DNA from: Oryzias latipes
Lineage: Eukaryota > Chordata > Actinopteri > Beloniformes > Adrianichthyidae
Reading direction: 5' to 3'
NCBI RefSeq assembly: GCF_002234675.1
Contig: NC_019859.2
Location: forward strand, 29,396,434-29,460,433
DNA: 64,000 nt
Made by a program: the position numbers and the translations under genes. Of this stretch, positions 48,019 to 58,612 are shown piece by piece. Each line of letters begins with the position of its first letter. The first letter of the stretch is position 1. The notes beneath the pieces were generated by a model. It did not search any database. It was not told the DNA's origin and saw only the letters and a list, made by a program, of their open reading frames with translations.

Positions 48019-48156
48019 TTACAAACGCACGGTGCGCCGGCAGCAACGCGGATGGTTTGTCTACAGCGCCATCTATAGGGAGAGTCTGAACATTGCATGC
48101 AACAAGTGTGCAGCGCAGGAAGGTACTTTTTGTTTGAGGTCTTTATGACGACACAT

Positions 48157-48379
48157 GGGAGCCGGTTTAGCTCGTGCTGGTTTGCGGCGCCTTCCGTCCG
48201 TGAAACCAGGGTTCGACTCCGGGCTGCTCCCTGTTCCCTTCTCTACCCCTGTGCCGGTTCCAAGCCCGGTTTGAGAAGGTTGCGTCAGGAAGGGCATCCG
48301 GCGTAAAACATTGCCAAGTTTACCATGCGACTTGTTCGCTGTGGCGACCCCTGATGGGAGAAGCCGAAAGAGGAAGAAG
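48157..48379 (+). mobile_element. SINE inserted in dpcd coding exon 4, antisense to the gene
   Basis: The element begins GGGAGCCGGTTTAGCTCGTG, has a B box GGTTCGACTCC at 48210-48220 and ends in an AGAAGCCGAAAGAGGAAGAA tail. The perfect direct repeat ATGACGACACAT at 48145-48156 and 48380-48391 marks the target site. It is the same family as 31875-32097. In the sense of dpcd it supplies a pyrimidine tract and AG, a potential cryptic acceptor. Confidence 0.95.
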
Positions 48380-48761
48380 ATGACGACACATCTTTCAGAC
48401 GGCTCCACAAAAACACTGAAGACATCTTTCTGGTAGGCGAGGTTCCGGATTCTCCACTGAAAACAGGCTGTGGAAACCAGAGAAAACGCTGCTGAGCTCT
48501 GCAAACCCAATCATTACTAAGCTGAGGTCAGGTCAACATAAAAGCAGAAAAAAAAAAAAACCCACATTGGAGCAGCTCTCTCTGATTATGTCCGAGTCCT
48601 GAGATCCCGGGGTGTTGACCAGCGGCTCCCCAACCTCCACCTGCCAGGGGCTTTGAGCTCCCAGTGGGCTTTTATGGCGCCATTTCCGCACTGAAACACA
48701 TTCAGAAGACTCATCCTGACTCTACCGCCGGCGCCAGTACCTTCATGCTGCAGAAAAGCTA

Positions 48762-48878
<117 letters not shown>

Positions 48879-49182
48879 TCACGAGAAATACTAAATAAAA
48901 ATCTCAAGCTGTGAGGTTATGTTATGTTTATTTATCTCTTTCAACAAAAATAATCAGAAAGTGTCGAGCAGGGACGGAGATGTCCGGGTAGAAACCCACT
49001 ACAACTGCGGCCCCCCCCCCCCCGCTGTTTAACTGACCACCACGAAAAACTGATTTACATTTGATTTTTGTTTGTTTTTGAACACCGATGAAAACCATTG
49101 GGGCCTAAATATTTACATGCAGTCACAACAAAATTTTATTCATCACTTGAAGCTGAAACTTGTTTAAGCATTTGCTCTAAAC

Positions 49183-50034
49183 CAGTGTTTTTGTGGGAGA
49201 TGGTCAAGTGTGCCGTGAGAAATTGCCCTCATTAACTGATCTAAAAACATTTAACATCTCCAGGAAATCAGCTCTTTGTTCATCCAAACAGGCCCTGGTA
49301 AAACACATAGAAGTTAAAAATATGAAATATCATAAAATTATTTTTTCTTTGTGTTTATATGATTCTTTTAAAGACATTTTGATAAGAATAACGGGATACC
49401 GTTAGCTGCAGCTATAACTGTGTAAGGAAAAGTCCCGCCCCTTTAACTGTCTCCACCAATCATTCTTGAAGGCTTAATCACATGTCATCAGTATGACCAA
49501 TCAGAAGTGGTTAAAGTCTTCGCTTCCTTGTTTCGATTTAGCGCAAAAAAGTCTCTCTGTTCTAAGAAAAATACCAGCTAAAGCTCGTCTTTAGCGGTGT
49601 AGCTTTCCACAGAATCTGGTATCAGACTGTGGAACAAGTGAACAAAACAATGAAGCTCAAAGACGCTGGTCTTTCTGCGGTCGGCGCATTATCGGCACTA
49701 CATCTCCCATGATGCAGTATAGTGACTGTCTTAGCGCACAATGAGTCTCTCCTCTTAACGTCTTAAAACAACGAACACACATCAAACAGTTTTTGAATCT
49801 TTTGACTAAATTTTTAATACATCTTTTAGAAAAAAACAGCTGCAGCTTCCAGCTTTTTATGCAACAATTATCACAAAAATGCATGTGAGATTGCAGAGCG
49901 GCTGTAGATCAATACAGACTATGAGCTTATTTTTTTATTTTTTTTTTTTATCTATTTTTTTGGATGCTGGTGTGCCGCGGGATCTTTTTCAAGGTTAAAG
50001 TGTGCCGTGTCTCAAAAAAGGTTGAAAAACACTG
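49183..50034. mobile_element. Nonautonomous hAT-type element in dpcd intron 1
   Basis: A perfect 8-bp duplication CTCTAAAC flanks it at 49175-49182 and 50035-50042. The right end AAGGTTGAAAAACACTG pairs with a shortened left end CAGTGTTTTTGTGGGAG. The segment CCTTTAACTGTCTCCACCAA is shared in reverse with the 4305-4812 element. This copy keeps about 340 bp more interior sequence but no transposase. Confidence 0.85.
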
Positions 50035-51132
50035 CTCTAAACAATAAGTGGGGAGAGGCATTTGCCAATAAAAAAAAAAGAAACTCTTCTACTTTTAGGT
50101 TGAATTAGCAGATAAATGCAAGGTAAGAATCTTCATCATTACCACCCTAAAATAAAAATATTAGAAGGCAAAACACACACAGTGTATATAATTAAAATAC
50201 ATAGTTTATCTGTATAAGTGCAGTAAAAAAGGACACATGAATTTCTGATTCATGCCAGCTGTATGTAACATAAAGGAATTTTGAAGAAACGTGTTTAGTA
50301 TTTGCCCTAGACCTTTGCAACAATAAAAGCCTGTGAAAACAGTGGAATGGTCTATGGCACAGACGGATATCTGATCAGAACTTGTGTGGGTTCAGAATTA
50401 AAATGCACTTTCATTGTTTGGTACAAATACTTTAGATTTGGGTCCCCATCCAATCAGCGCATCTGTTGTCCAAATACTGCCCTTTCAAACTCCTCCCATT
50501 TAATTACTAATCGTAGATTTGCTTTCGGTCTGTTAATAAAAAATGCAGTTTGGGTTTATAATCAAACTAAACAATACTAACTTGGGTCGAAAGATGTTTT
50601 TTGATGTCTCATTTAAATCGCCGTCTGAAAGAGCTTTAATGTTCTTGTGAACAAAAAGCATTATTAGCAAACAGGAGCATCTTCATGGTCAGGTTGAGTG
50701 GTATGAGGCTCAGGATTCACTGACACTTGAGCTGCTGTGACTTGTTTTTCTCATGATATTATTTTCTAGCTTGTTGTTGCTATTTTCATAGATTCGGAGT
50801 TTCTTAAGTAACGTGGAGCGTCACATAGAATATCTAAAGTACTGTTACTGTTAGTATTTTGTAAATACGAACGCATCTGCTCGAGTCTGTCTTTTCGAGA
50901 TTCTGGTATTAACGTAGATGGAACTGTAGGGACAGCTAGCTTGTTGCCTAGCAACATGATTAGCTATGAAGTGAAGTCCAACTTTAGGAAAGGTAATTAC
51001 GTCAGGTTAATACATTTTAAAATGTTTTTATTTATTTAAAGAGTATTGTATCTTTTTTAACTTACCACCCTGTATGAGCGCCGTTTTTCTCGATGACTTC
51101 AAAACTTCGGTCCAGCTTTGCAGCTCTGCCAT

Positions 51133-51376
51133 TTTACACTTCCGTCTCTCAGGCGGTTACCACGGAAACAAGTGGCGCGAAAATGTTATTGTGTAGTTAA
51201 TTTTGAACGATAAAACTATTTCTTAGTATTGTCTTATATGAAATATAAGATAATAATTAACATTATTAGTGAAATACAAATAAATTAAAACGCATTATTT
51301 TTGTGACCTCAACCCGGAAATGAAGCATTCATAGAAGGAACAACTTCCGCTTCAGGTCACCTGTGTTTGTAACAGG
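51133..51376. promoter_or_regulatory. Head-to-head dpcd/poll promoter with X-box, E2F and ETS-like sites
   Basis: The dpcd start codon (51132) and a likely poll 5' noncoding exon (ending CAGG at 51376 before GTAAGA) are about 240 bp apart and divergent. Sites seen: RFX X-box-like GTTACCACGGAAAC (51156-51169), one base from the ideal GTTACCATGGAAAC; E2F-like GGCGCGAAAA (51174-51183); ETS-like ACTTCCGT (51138-51145), CCGGAA (51314-51319) and ACTTCCGC near 51343. Human DPCD and POLL are also arranged head to head. No TATA box was seen, as is usual for such promoters. Confidence 0.7.
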
Positions 51377-52362
51377 GTAAGAGCTAATATTTTATAGTAC
51401 AGTTGTTTTAAGCAACAAATGTTCGGTTTTATTTCAAAATGTAGAAATATTTCAATTTGCATCAAACTGCAGATAAAACAGAAAGGGATCAAATTAAAAC
51501 TGTTTTCTGTTTTCATCGTCATTCGGTGTGAATGAGCAGCTAGCCATTTACAACAAGCGGAGGAATATTGTTGGCCTTATATAGTCCTTCACCATTGTGA
51601 CTGGATATTTACAAAAATATTAATTACGGTTTTAAAGGAAACACTATAATACAATTCAGAAAATTAACCTGTTTAAAGAATAGTATGTTGTGCCAGGCCC
51701 TGAATCTTGTCTAAAAGAGAGAAAAATGCTATCCTCCCTTACTTTTCAATCAATTTTAACTTCAATGATCGTCTTTTTATGTTTTATTTGTCTGCATGCA
51801 AGATATTAACTTCTTTTATACTGTAATTTAGCAAGTTTATCCTTTTCTTTTGTACTTTAATTTGATTTTTCCTCTTTAGAAATACTATTTTTTCAAACCG
51901 AGTTTTAATTCTATTATTGTGCTTCTTGAAATGACAAACCTCGTCTTTGTTGTTCCAGTATGTTGAGTCCTAAAATAAAGTTCTACTTTTACGTTTTCAC
52001 CAACTAAAAAACTCGCAAAACATTTTTTTTTCTGGCTTTGCTCTCAAATGAACATAAACAGGATGTGAAGTGAATTTCTCTAAAAACTCAAAAATCTCTG
52101 GATTATTTGGAAGGACAATGCTTTACGCAGACCTTCCAGCTCATTTGCTATTACGCTGATATATTTATTCTAACTCCATATTACAGCCCTTTACCTCCGC
52201 CCAGTTACTTGCCACAGACACAGTCTGTGCCAGAAAAACATGTTCCCGTCCATCTAAATTCTCCCTTTTCTGTATTTGGAATTTAGTGTTCAAAGGTTGC
52301 TTGATGAGAAACCAACCCGTTTATTTATCTTTGGCTCATGTAGTCTTCTGGTCTGTGTGCAG
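51377..52362 (+). other. poll intron 1 (5' UTR intron), AT-rich
   Basis: It runs from GTAAGA at 51377 to TGTGCAG before 52363. No gene or repeat was recognised inside. Confidence 0.55.
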
Positions 52363-52391
52363 GCCAGCCGTTCCTCTTCTCAGATGGAGAG

Positions 52392-55300
52392 ATGGAGCCC
52401 CGTCATGGGATCATGAAGGCTTTCCCCAAAGTTAAAAGAGCCAAAGTGCTACAGGGACAGGATGCCCCTCCGATGAAGAAGAAACCTGACGAAATAGAGG
52501 TTAAGGGGGGAAACCCTTTTAGCAGACTGACAGTGTACCTTCTGCCTGCTGGGATTGGAAATGCGAGGTGCCAGATATTCCAGAGACAAATTCAGCAGAT
52601 GGGAGGACAGTTGGAGAGTTCATTGTGTGCTGCTGTCACTCATGTTGTGGTGGATGACAGCATGGATGGAGACAGGGTTCTGCGATTGCTGAAAGTGGAT
52701 GGCCTGCCCTCTGGTGTTCATCTGGTGAAATGCAGCTGGCTGAGCATGTGCATTAGTGAGCGGAAACTCCTGGATATGGATGGATACAGCCTTCAACTCC
52801 TGGATATGGATGGATACAGCCTTCTTTTACCCAAGAGGTTCATGGTCATCTTTACATTTTCTTTTGGAGTTTTTGTCTCAGATCAGGTTTTTTCTGTATT
52901 CTTTTAAACCTCTAGTGTTCATAGTTCAAGATGTTTCTTTCATGCATATCAAAACACATGATTTCATACATAAATGACATATTGGTATATGCTTTACATC
53001 TTTTAAATATATTGTCCACCCAGGAGCTCAGAATCAAAGCTGGAAAGTGTGAGTGAAAAACAAGCGGATTTCAAATCGATTGCAGAAAACTTCCCAGATC
53101 CAGAGACTCTTCAAACCAAGCAGGAGGAAGCTGCACTCACGGTCTGTTTCCAGGTCACAGCATTCTCAGATGAACCTGTCAAAGATAAGCTTTTCATCAC
53201 GATTTATCTTAACACCTTTCTAGCAGACAATCCCAGACACTAAAGAGGAGGTGGGTGGGGAGGAAGACTGCGTCTCCCAGAGCGACCTTGTAGCTCTAAT
53301 CACTGGTCAGCACCCCGAAGAAGAGAGCCCAGGCGCAAGTGGAAACCCTGATCCAGAGGCTGTCGTGGAGAAAACGGTCCCAGGGAAGTGGGTCTGTGCT
53401 CAGTCTTCCAAGTCTAAGACTAATAACTTTAATAAGCACATCACAGACAAGCTGGAGTTACTGGCTAAGGCCTACACACATCAGGGGGACAAGTGGAGGG
53501 CTTTGGGGTACTCCAAGGCTGTCAATGCACTGAAAAGCTACCACAAGCCAGTGACTTCATATCAGGTAGAGCTTGCTTTAAGAGCTGCTGGTTCCACTGG
53601 TTTTTAGCATGTAATCAACTCTCTCGTTTTCTCATTTCAAATCACTTTCTCTAGGAAGCATGCCAGATCCCGGGAATTGGAAAGCGCATGGCCGACAAGA
53701 TCGATGAAATAATGGAGAGCGGCCACTTGCGTAAGCTGGATCACATCGGGGAGGCCGTGCCAGTGTTGGAGCTTTTCACCAACATTTGGGGGGCAGGAGC
53801 CAAGACTGCACAGCTGTGGTACCAACAGGTGAAAACACAGCCTACGGCCTCTGCCATGTCATTCCTCTGTAATACTAACGGAGGTGGTTTCATCCCAAAC
53901 TTTGGGATTTATGGAGCTGCTCCAGTTCCAGCTGGGAAACAGGATATTTAGCTGTTGTTTTTGTTTGTTTTAAAGACTCGTGAAATGTTTTTTTTTAACT
54001 CAGAGAAACTGAGTTTTTTGTCATTAAGTTTTCTTGTTGAATACCAGCAGTCTCCAGAGGAATTTAGTGTCTTTTTTGCTGTCAGGGATTTCGCACCCTG
54101 GAGGACATCCGCACCAAAGCTCGCCTGAGCGCTACTCAGAAAATTGGCCTGAAGCACTACAATGACTTTCTAGAGCGAATGCCCAGAGAGGAGGCAGCAG
54201 CTATCGAAAAAGTGGTAATAAATCTTCATTTGACCCATCAAATGCTTGCTTTGTTCTGTGATGATGACTGAAACATTGACTCCTACAAATGTTAGGCTGC
54301 ATTCCTATGCAGGTGATGGGATCCTCCTTTGAACCATCAGCCATTTGTGAATTGAAGCCCTGAGGTTGGAAAATGTTTGCTGTAGCTTTGCTGCACGATG
54401 ATGTAAAAAACAGAGAGCAGCGTCCCAAAGGGGAAAAGGAAACTCCAAACCTGGACTGCTCTTAAGTTGGCCAGATAACTGCTGGTTTCTCTGTCAAAGA
54501 GCTGCTGACCGGGATTTTCACTTTCCATCAAAGCTGCCAGTGAGAGATTAGACGCGAAGAAGATGACAAAAGCATGTGTGTGTCCTTGGTCTGCGAAATA
54601 ATGTGCTTTGCAAGGATGCCTCCATATTTAAGGGGGAAAAGTTAAGCATTTGCTGGTGGGGGGCACCAGAGGAAGACTGCAAAAGGAAAGGGTCTCTTTT
54701 TTCACGTAAAGAAACTTTCACTTTTCAGCCCTGAAGAAACCAGAGGGCTGGAGTCTACTCACAAACATCTCTGGAAGATTCCTGGAGTTTTCAGGAATGT
54801 CAGTGACCCAATCATCATGCCCATCAGGGATGAAGACTTTGCTCCTGATGCACAGATTTCTCTGGAAATGTTTATGATATTCTGCTCTGGAGAAAGTCCT
54901 TGTACTTTTAGGTTGAGGAACATTTTTGGAAAAAAAATTCTCAATCTTTGTATGTTTATCAAAGGGCTTCTTTTTTCCTTTGTCTCTATAAGAAAACCCA
55001 GTAAAGATGATCATGTAGCAGACCTGACATCAATCAACGTCATTACTTGAGAAGTTCTCCAAGCCCAATTCTTTCATTTCCTGCTTCTTTGGTCATTTCT
55101 TGCCCCGATTTCACTATGAAACCTGCAGCAGCCTTACATTTGAAATGAGCTCATTTAATTCATCAAAGTCAGATTCCTCCGTTTAAACATTTACCTTGTC
55201 CATGTTAGGTTGGGAATAGAACATTGGTTTAGAAAGCATCGGAAAATCTTTTTAATTGTGGTCAAGTTTTTAAAAGGCCCAGAACTTTAGTCATGCAACG

Positions 55301-55914
55301 GCTTCTTCTGTGCAGGTGAGGGAAGCTGTGAGAACCTTGGATCCGGGACTCGTGGCCGTCGCCTGTGGTTCCTACCGTCGGGGAAAGGCGACTTGTGGAG
55401 ACGTGGACGTACTCATCACTCACCCTGATGGCAAGTCCCACAGAGGCGTCTTCAGCAAAGTGTTACAAATCCTCCATGATGATGGTAATCTTATTCATTT
55501 GTAAGCAATGTTATTGGATTTTCATGTAGGAGAGGGTGACAAAGTTTTGCCATTTTAGGGTTTTTGACAGACGATTTGGTGAGCCACGAGGAGAATGGAG
55601 AGCAGAAAAAATACATGGGTGTGTGCCGGTTGCCGGGCCACCGTCATCGCAGGTTGGACATCATCATAGTGCCTTACGACGAGTTTGCCTGCGCACTTCT
55701 GTATTTCACCGGATCCGCACACTTTAACCGCTCGATGAGAGCCCTGGCAAAAACAAAAGGCATGAGCTTGTCGGAGCATTCCCTGAACAAAGACGTGGTC
55801 CGCCAGGGCACCTCTAAAGTCTGCGCTGGAAGTCCAGTTCCCACACAGACAGAGAAGGATGTTTTTAGTCTTCTGGGGATACCATACAGAGAGCCGCATG
55901 AAAGGGATTGGTGA
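52392..55914 (+). CDS. poll: DNA polymerase lambda (family X), complete
   Basis: This nuclear gap-filling polymerase acts in end joining and base-excision repair. Coding exons: 52392-52837, 53024-53153 (or ending 53141), 53224-53565, 53655-53828, 54086-54214, 55316-55484 and 55559-55914, giving about 577-581 residues (human 575). Domains: BRCT (about residues 40-148, [35 protein letters not shown]); a Ser/Glu-rich linker; 8-kDa domain with helix-hairpin-helix [15 protein letters not shown], whose Lys matches human dRP-lyase Lys312; then [19 protein letters not shown] with catalytic Asp pair and [12 protein letters not shown] with the third Asp; [13 protein letters not shown]; end [10 protein letters not shown] 30-bp tandem duplication (52765-52824) adds [10 protein letters not shown] at the BRCT C-terminus. 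The donor after 52837 (GTTCAT) is weak. The ATG at 52384 is out of frame and short, so 52392 is chosen. It shares a promoter with dpcd. Confidence 0.95.
52765..52824 (+). repeat. Perfect 30-bp tandem duplication in poll exon
   Basis: The units 52765-52794 and 52795-52824 are identical and begin AACTCCTGGATATGGATGG. The length is a multiple of three, so the frame is kept. Confidence 0.97.
54215..55315 (+). other. poll intron, about 1.1 kb
   Basis: Bounded by GTAATA and TGTGCAG. Nothing further was recognised. Confidence 0.6.
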
Positions 55915-56530
55915 TTATTCCAAGGGAAAATACACCCCAAACTGTGATCCTTCGCAAATACTTTATATCATGGCTTTCAATTCTTTAATAATTTTACAGA
56001 ATATTAGGAGGAGCTCATTTAAACCTCAAAGTACACTTTCCAAATTGGAAGTAAAACAAGGAAGTATCAGATGTTGCAGTTCCTCAAAATACCACTTGAT
56101 GTTGGTCACGGACAGGAGTAATTTCCCATCGACTTCCATGTTAAAAGGTCAGATTTCACACCAAAAATAAAAGCATTCAGCAGTGTATCGAAAACCTTTT
56201 TGATGTTTATGACTTTTTTTTTCCAATATTATGAAAAGTCTTTGGGGTGGTGGGGGAAGCAAAAGTGGTTAGGTTGGTACACCTAACAGTTTTAAACTTT
56301 ATTTTGTCCCGGCCCAATTGCAGTCTTCTGATGGTCGTGGAGATGGAAGGAGCAAACAACTGTCAGTGCGCCCCTCCTGCTTAAACTCAATTCTGGAATT
56401 AATTTACTTATTTCTGGACAAAAGTTGGCTGCAAACGTGGCAGGAGGATTTTAAAGGATCAACGGGGATGCTGCCAGGAAGTTGAAGTGTTTCCGTAGAG
56501 TGTTTGATCTACAAAGTATTATTTTAATTA
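55915..56530 (+). other. poll 3' UTR and downstream flank
   Basis: An AATAAA signal lies at about 56165-56170 (CACCAAAAATAAAAGC) and could end the poll transcript. Nothing else was seen. Confidence 0.5.
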
Positions 56531-56534
56531 AATA

Positions 56535-56745
56535 ATGTGGGTCATGGTGGAGAGGTAGAGTGGTCAACCTCTGATTGGAAGGTTGTGGGTTCGGTTCCCG
56601 CTCTGCACGCCCATGTGTCAAAGAGTTCTTAGGCAGGACACTGAACCCCACATCACTCCATCGATTGTGTGGGTGAATGGCACTGAGACGGTGAAGTGCG
56701 TTGGACCTTCTAAGAAGGCAGTAAAACGCTAAATAACCATTTATT
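56535..56745 (+). mobile_element. Decayed V-SINE/AFC-like SINE
   Basis: It carries GGTTCGGTTCCCGC (B-box region), GGCAGGACACTGAACCCCAC and GTAAAACGCTAAATAACCAT, aligning with the better copy at 575-862. Confidence 0.75.
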
Positions 56746-57019
56746 ATGAGATAGACGGAAAGTCAAGTAGATCTGTAGGTGGACTGGCTGTGCAGTCAAA
56801 CGTCTTCTACATGAACATTTTGGAGTCCGGCTGACCAGAGGTTCAACATCCTGTCCTGAACCCGCACAGACATTTTAAAACAAAAATGATTTCCATTATT
56901 ATCCAAGCTATGTTTTTGTTCACCTGACTGCCTTAAGACGAAGAAGAAAAAAACACGCTCATAAATGGACATGAAAAATAGGCCTGGTGCTCACGCGCAC
57001 TGCTCGATGATTGGTCAAT

Positions 57020-57420
57020 ATCTCTGCAGCTGGTTCGAGCTGACCAACCACGTTCCAGTCCGCAAAACAACTTCTGCTCCGCGGTGCGGTCCGCCTGTCA
57101 CGTTGCGCACATGGATCCGGGCTCGGTGACCACACCACACCCAGCTGACCGGAGCGGAGAGTCCTCTCCGGGGAACGCCTCGTGCAACAGCTGCATCCGG
57201 AGCACCGGCTGAGCACAGAGGAGGCGGCGGCCTCTCGACACGACGCGAGCCAGCCCGGAGCCCGATGTTTTCCCTGTAAAAAACTGTTCGAGAGTCGGCC
57301 TGCTCATGACTCCGCGCTTCCGCTTTCTCCTGGATTGAATGTTTTTCTCCTAAATATGGGATTATTTTTACAAGCTGCTGTCGCCTCCGTCTCTCCCACG
57401 GAGTCAGCGGCGGAGGAGGT
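57020..57420 (+). promoter_or_regulatory. CpG-rich candidate promoter and first exon of an unidentified + strand gene
   Basis: CpG density is high from about 57030 to 57560 and a near-ideal donor GAGGAG/GTAAGTTGAG ends the exon at 57420. One frame is open from about 57149 to the donor. Within it an ATG at 57356 begins MGLFLQAAVASVSPTESAAE and runs into the donor. Another ATG at 57111 gives only 33 codons. The exon may be entirely 5' UTR. I do not recognise the gene. btrc, expected near poll from human synteny, should point the other way, so I do not assign it. Confidence 0.45.
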
Positions 57421-58345
57421 AAGTTGAGCCCCACATACATATGACGAGCTATCAGCTGACCCCCGGCTGAGTTACTAAAGAGTCCGAGCGAGCTCGGAGA
57501 ATGTTGTTTTCTGACGGCTTGTGTCGCCTAAAGCCGAGAGAAGCAAAGAGGTTCTCCGGGTGAGCAGCCTGTTAGCTTCCGTGGCTAACCCAGTTAGCAT
57601 GGCTAAGGTGTTTTTATTTTCCGGAGTCTGCGTGTCTGCTGCGGACTCCTCGCCTTCTCTCAGGTTACCAAAGTTCTTTAAGAAGATTTTTTTTCACATT
57701 CGAGCGACCGTCCTGACAAACATCACACGCGTTCACGTTACTAACAGGCCCCGCAACGCTGCAAGCTAGAAAAACACTTAGCAGGCTAACATTTCTGTTA
57801 AAGTTTGTGTCAGGTTATAGTAGATATCAGGGTTTGACTTGTTATCACTAAAGGTAGAGACAAACTCTTTTTTGGAAAGCGTTTGGTCTTGCTTTTGGTT
57901 ATTACGAACATTGAAAATGTTGTTCATGTATCACTTTGTGTTACATATTTCTGAAGGGCTTTATAAATAAAGTTTGATTTGATTCTTTAAAGTCTCGCGA
58001 TTCTTCATGAGTGATCCCAGGAACAGAACAGAAGGTGTTTTTAAAGACAGCTCTGGCCTTCACCCACTTTCATGCTTTAGAAATCCTGTGACATAATCCT
58101 TGGCATTCTGTGTCCACTTTAATGTCAGCATTAATGCTGTGAGGTTCACCTGCAGCTCCGCCTCTCGCTGCTCCAGGTGTAGACAGATCCACATTCTGGT
58201 TGTGACTACTGATTTCATAATGAGAGGTCAGCTGTAACAAAGGCATATCACTGCAGGGCGACGGTTGCTCTCAGAACACCAGCATTTTTAGTTTATTTTT
58301 TAAGGCAATAAACATACCAACAATATAAATGTTCTTACTTGTGGT
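57421..58345 (+). other. Intron-like, nothing recognised
   Basis: Follows the strong donor at 57421; CpG density falls off after about 57750. Nothing else was supported. Confidence 0.35.
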
Positions 58346-58349
58346 TGTT

Positions 58350-58612
58350 CACCTTTTGCCATATCCCTTCAGGGGTCGCCACAGCACAGAACCGGCTTTC
58401 ACTAATTGGCTCAGCTGGTTTGGCAGAGATTTTTACAGCTGGAGTCCTTCCTGACACAACCCTGTATTTTCTCCGTGCTGGGGACCGGCACAGGGGGCCC
58501 CAGTCTTGGGGTCTTTTGTGGTTACATAGCTGGACAGTAGCATAAGGGGTCCTGACCAAGGACCCACACTGGATGAGGATCATCGCGGCCCCTGGGGCAA
58601 CCAAAAATAGGT
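58350..58612 (-). mobile_element. SINE, second family, longer copy
   Basis: On the - strand it includes GTGCCGGTCCCCAGCACGG and GTTGTGTCAGGAAGGACTCC, ending near GGCGACCCCTGAAGGGATAT. The 3' part resembles the 48157-type SINE tail, while the head differs. Confidence 0.65.

Noticed and set aside
57015..57440. 141-codon open frame on the - strand
   Set aside because: CpG-rich sequence antisense to the candidate first exon, with no family resemblance.
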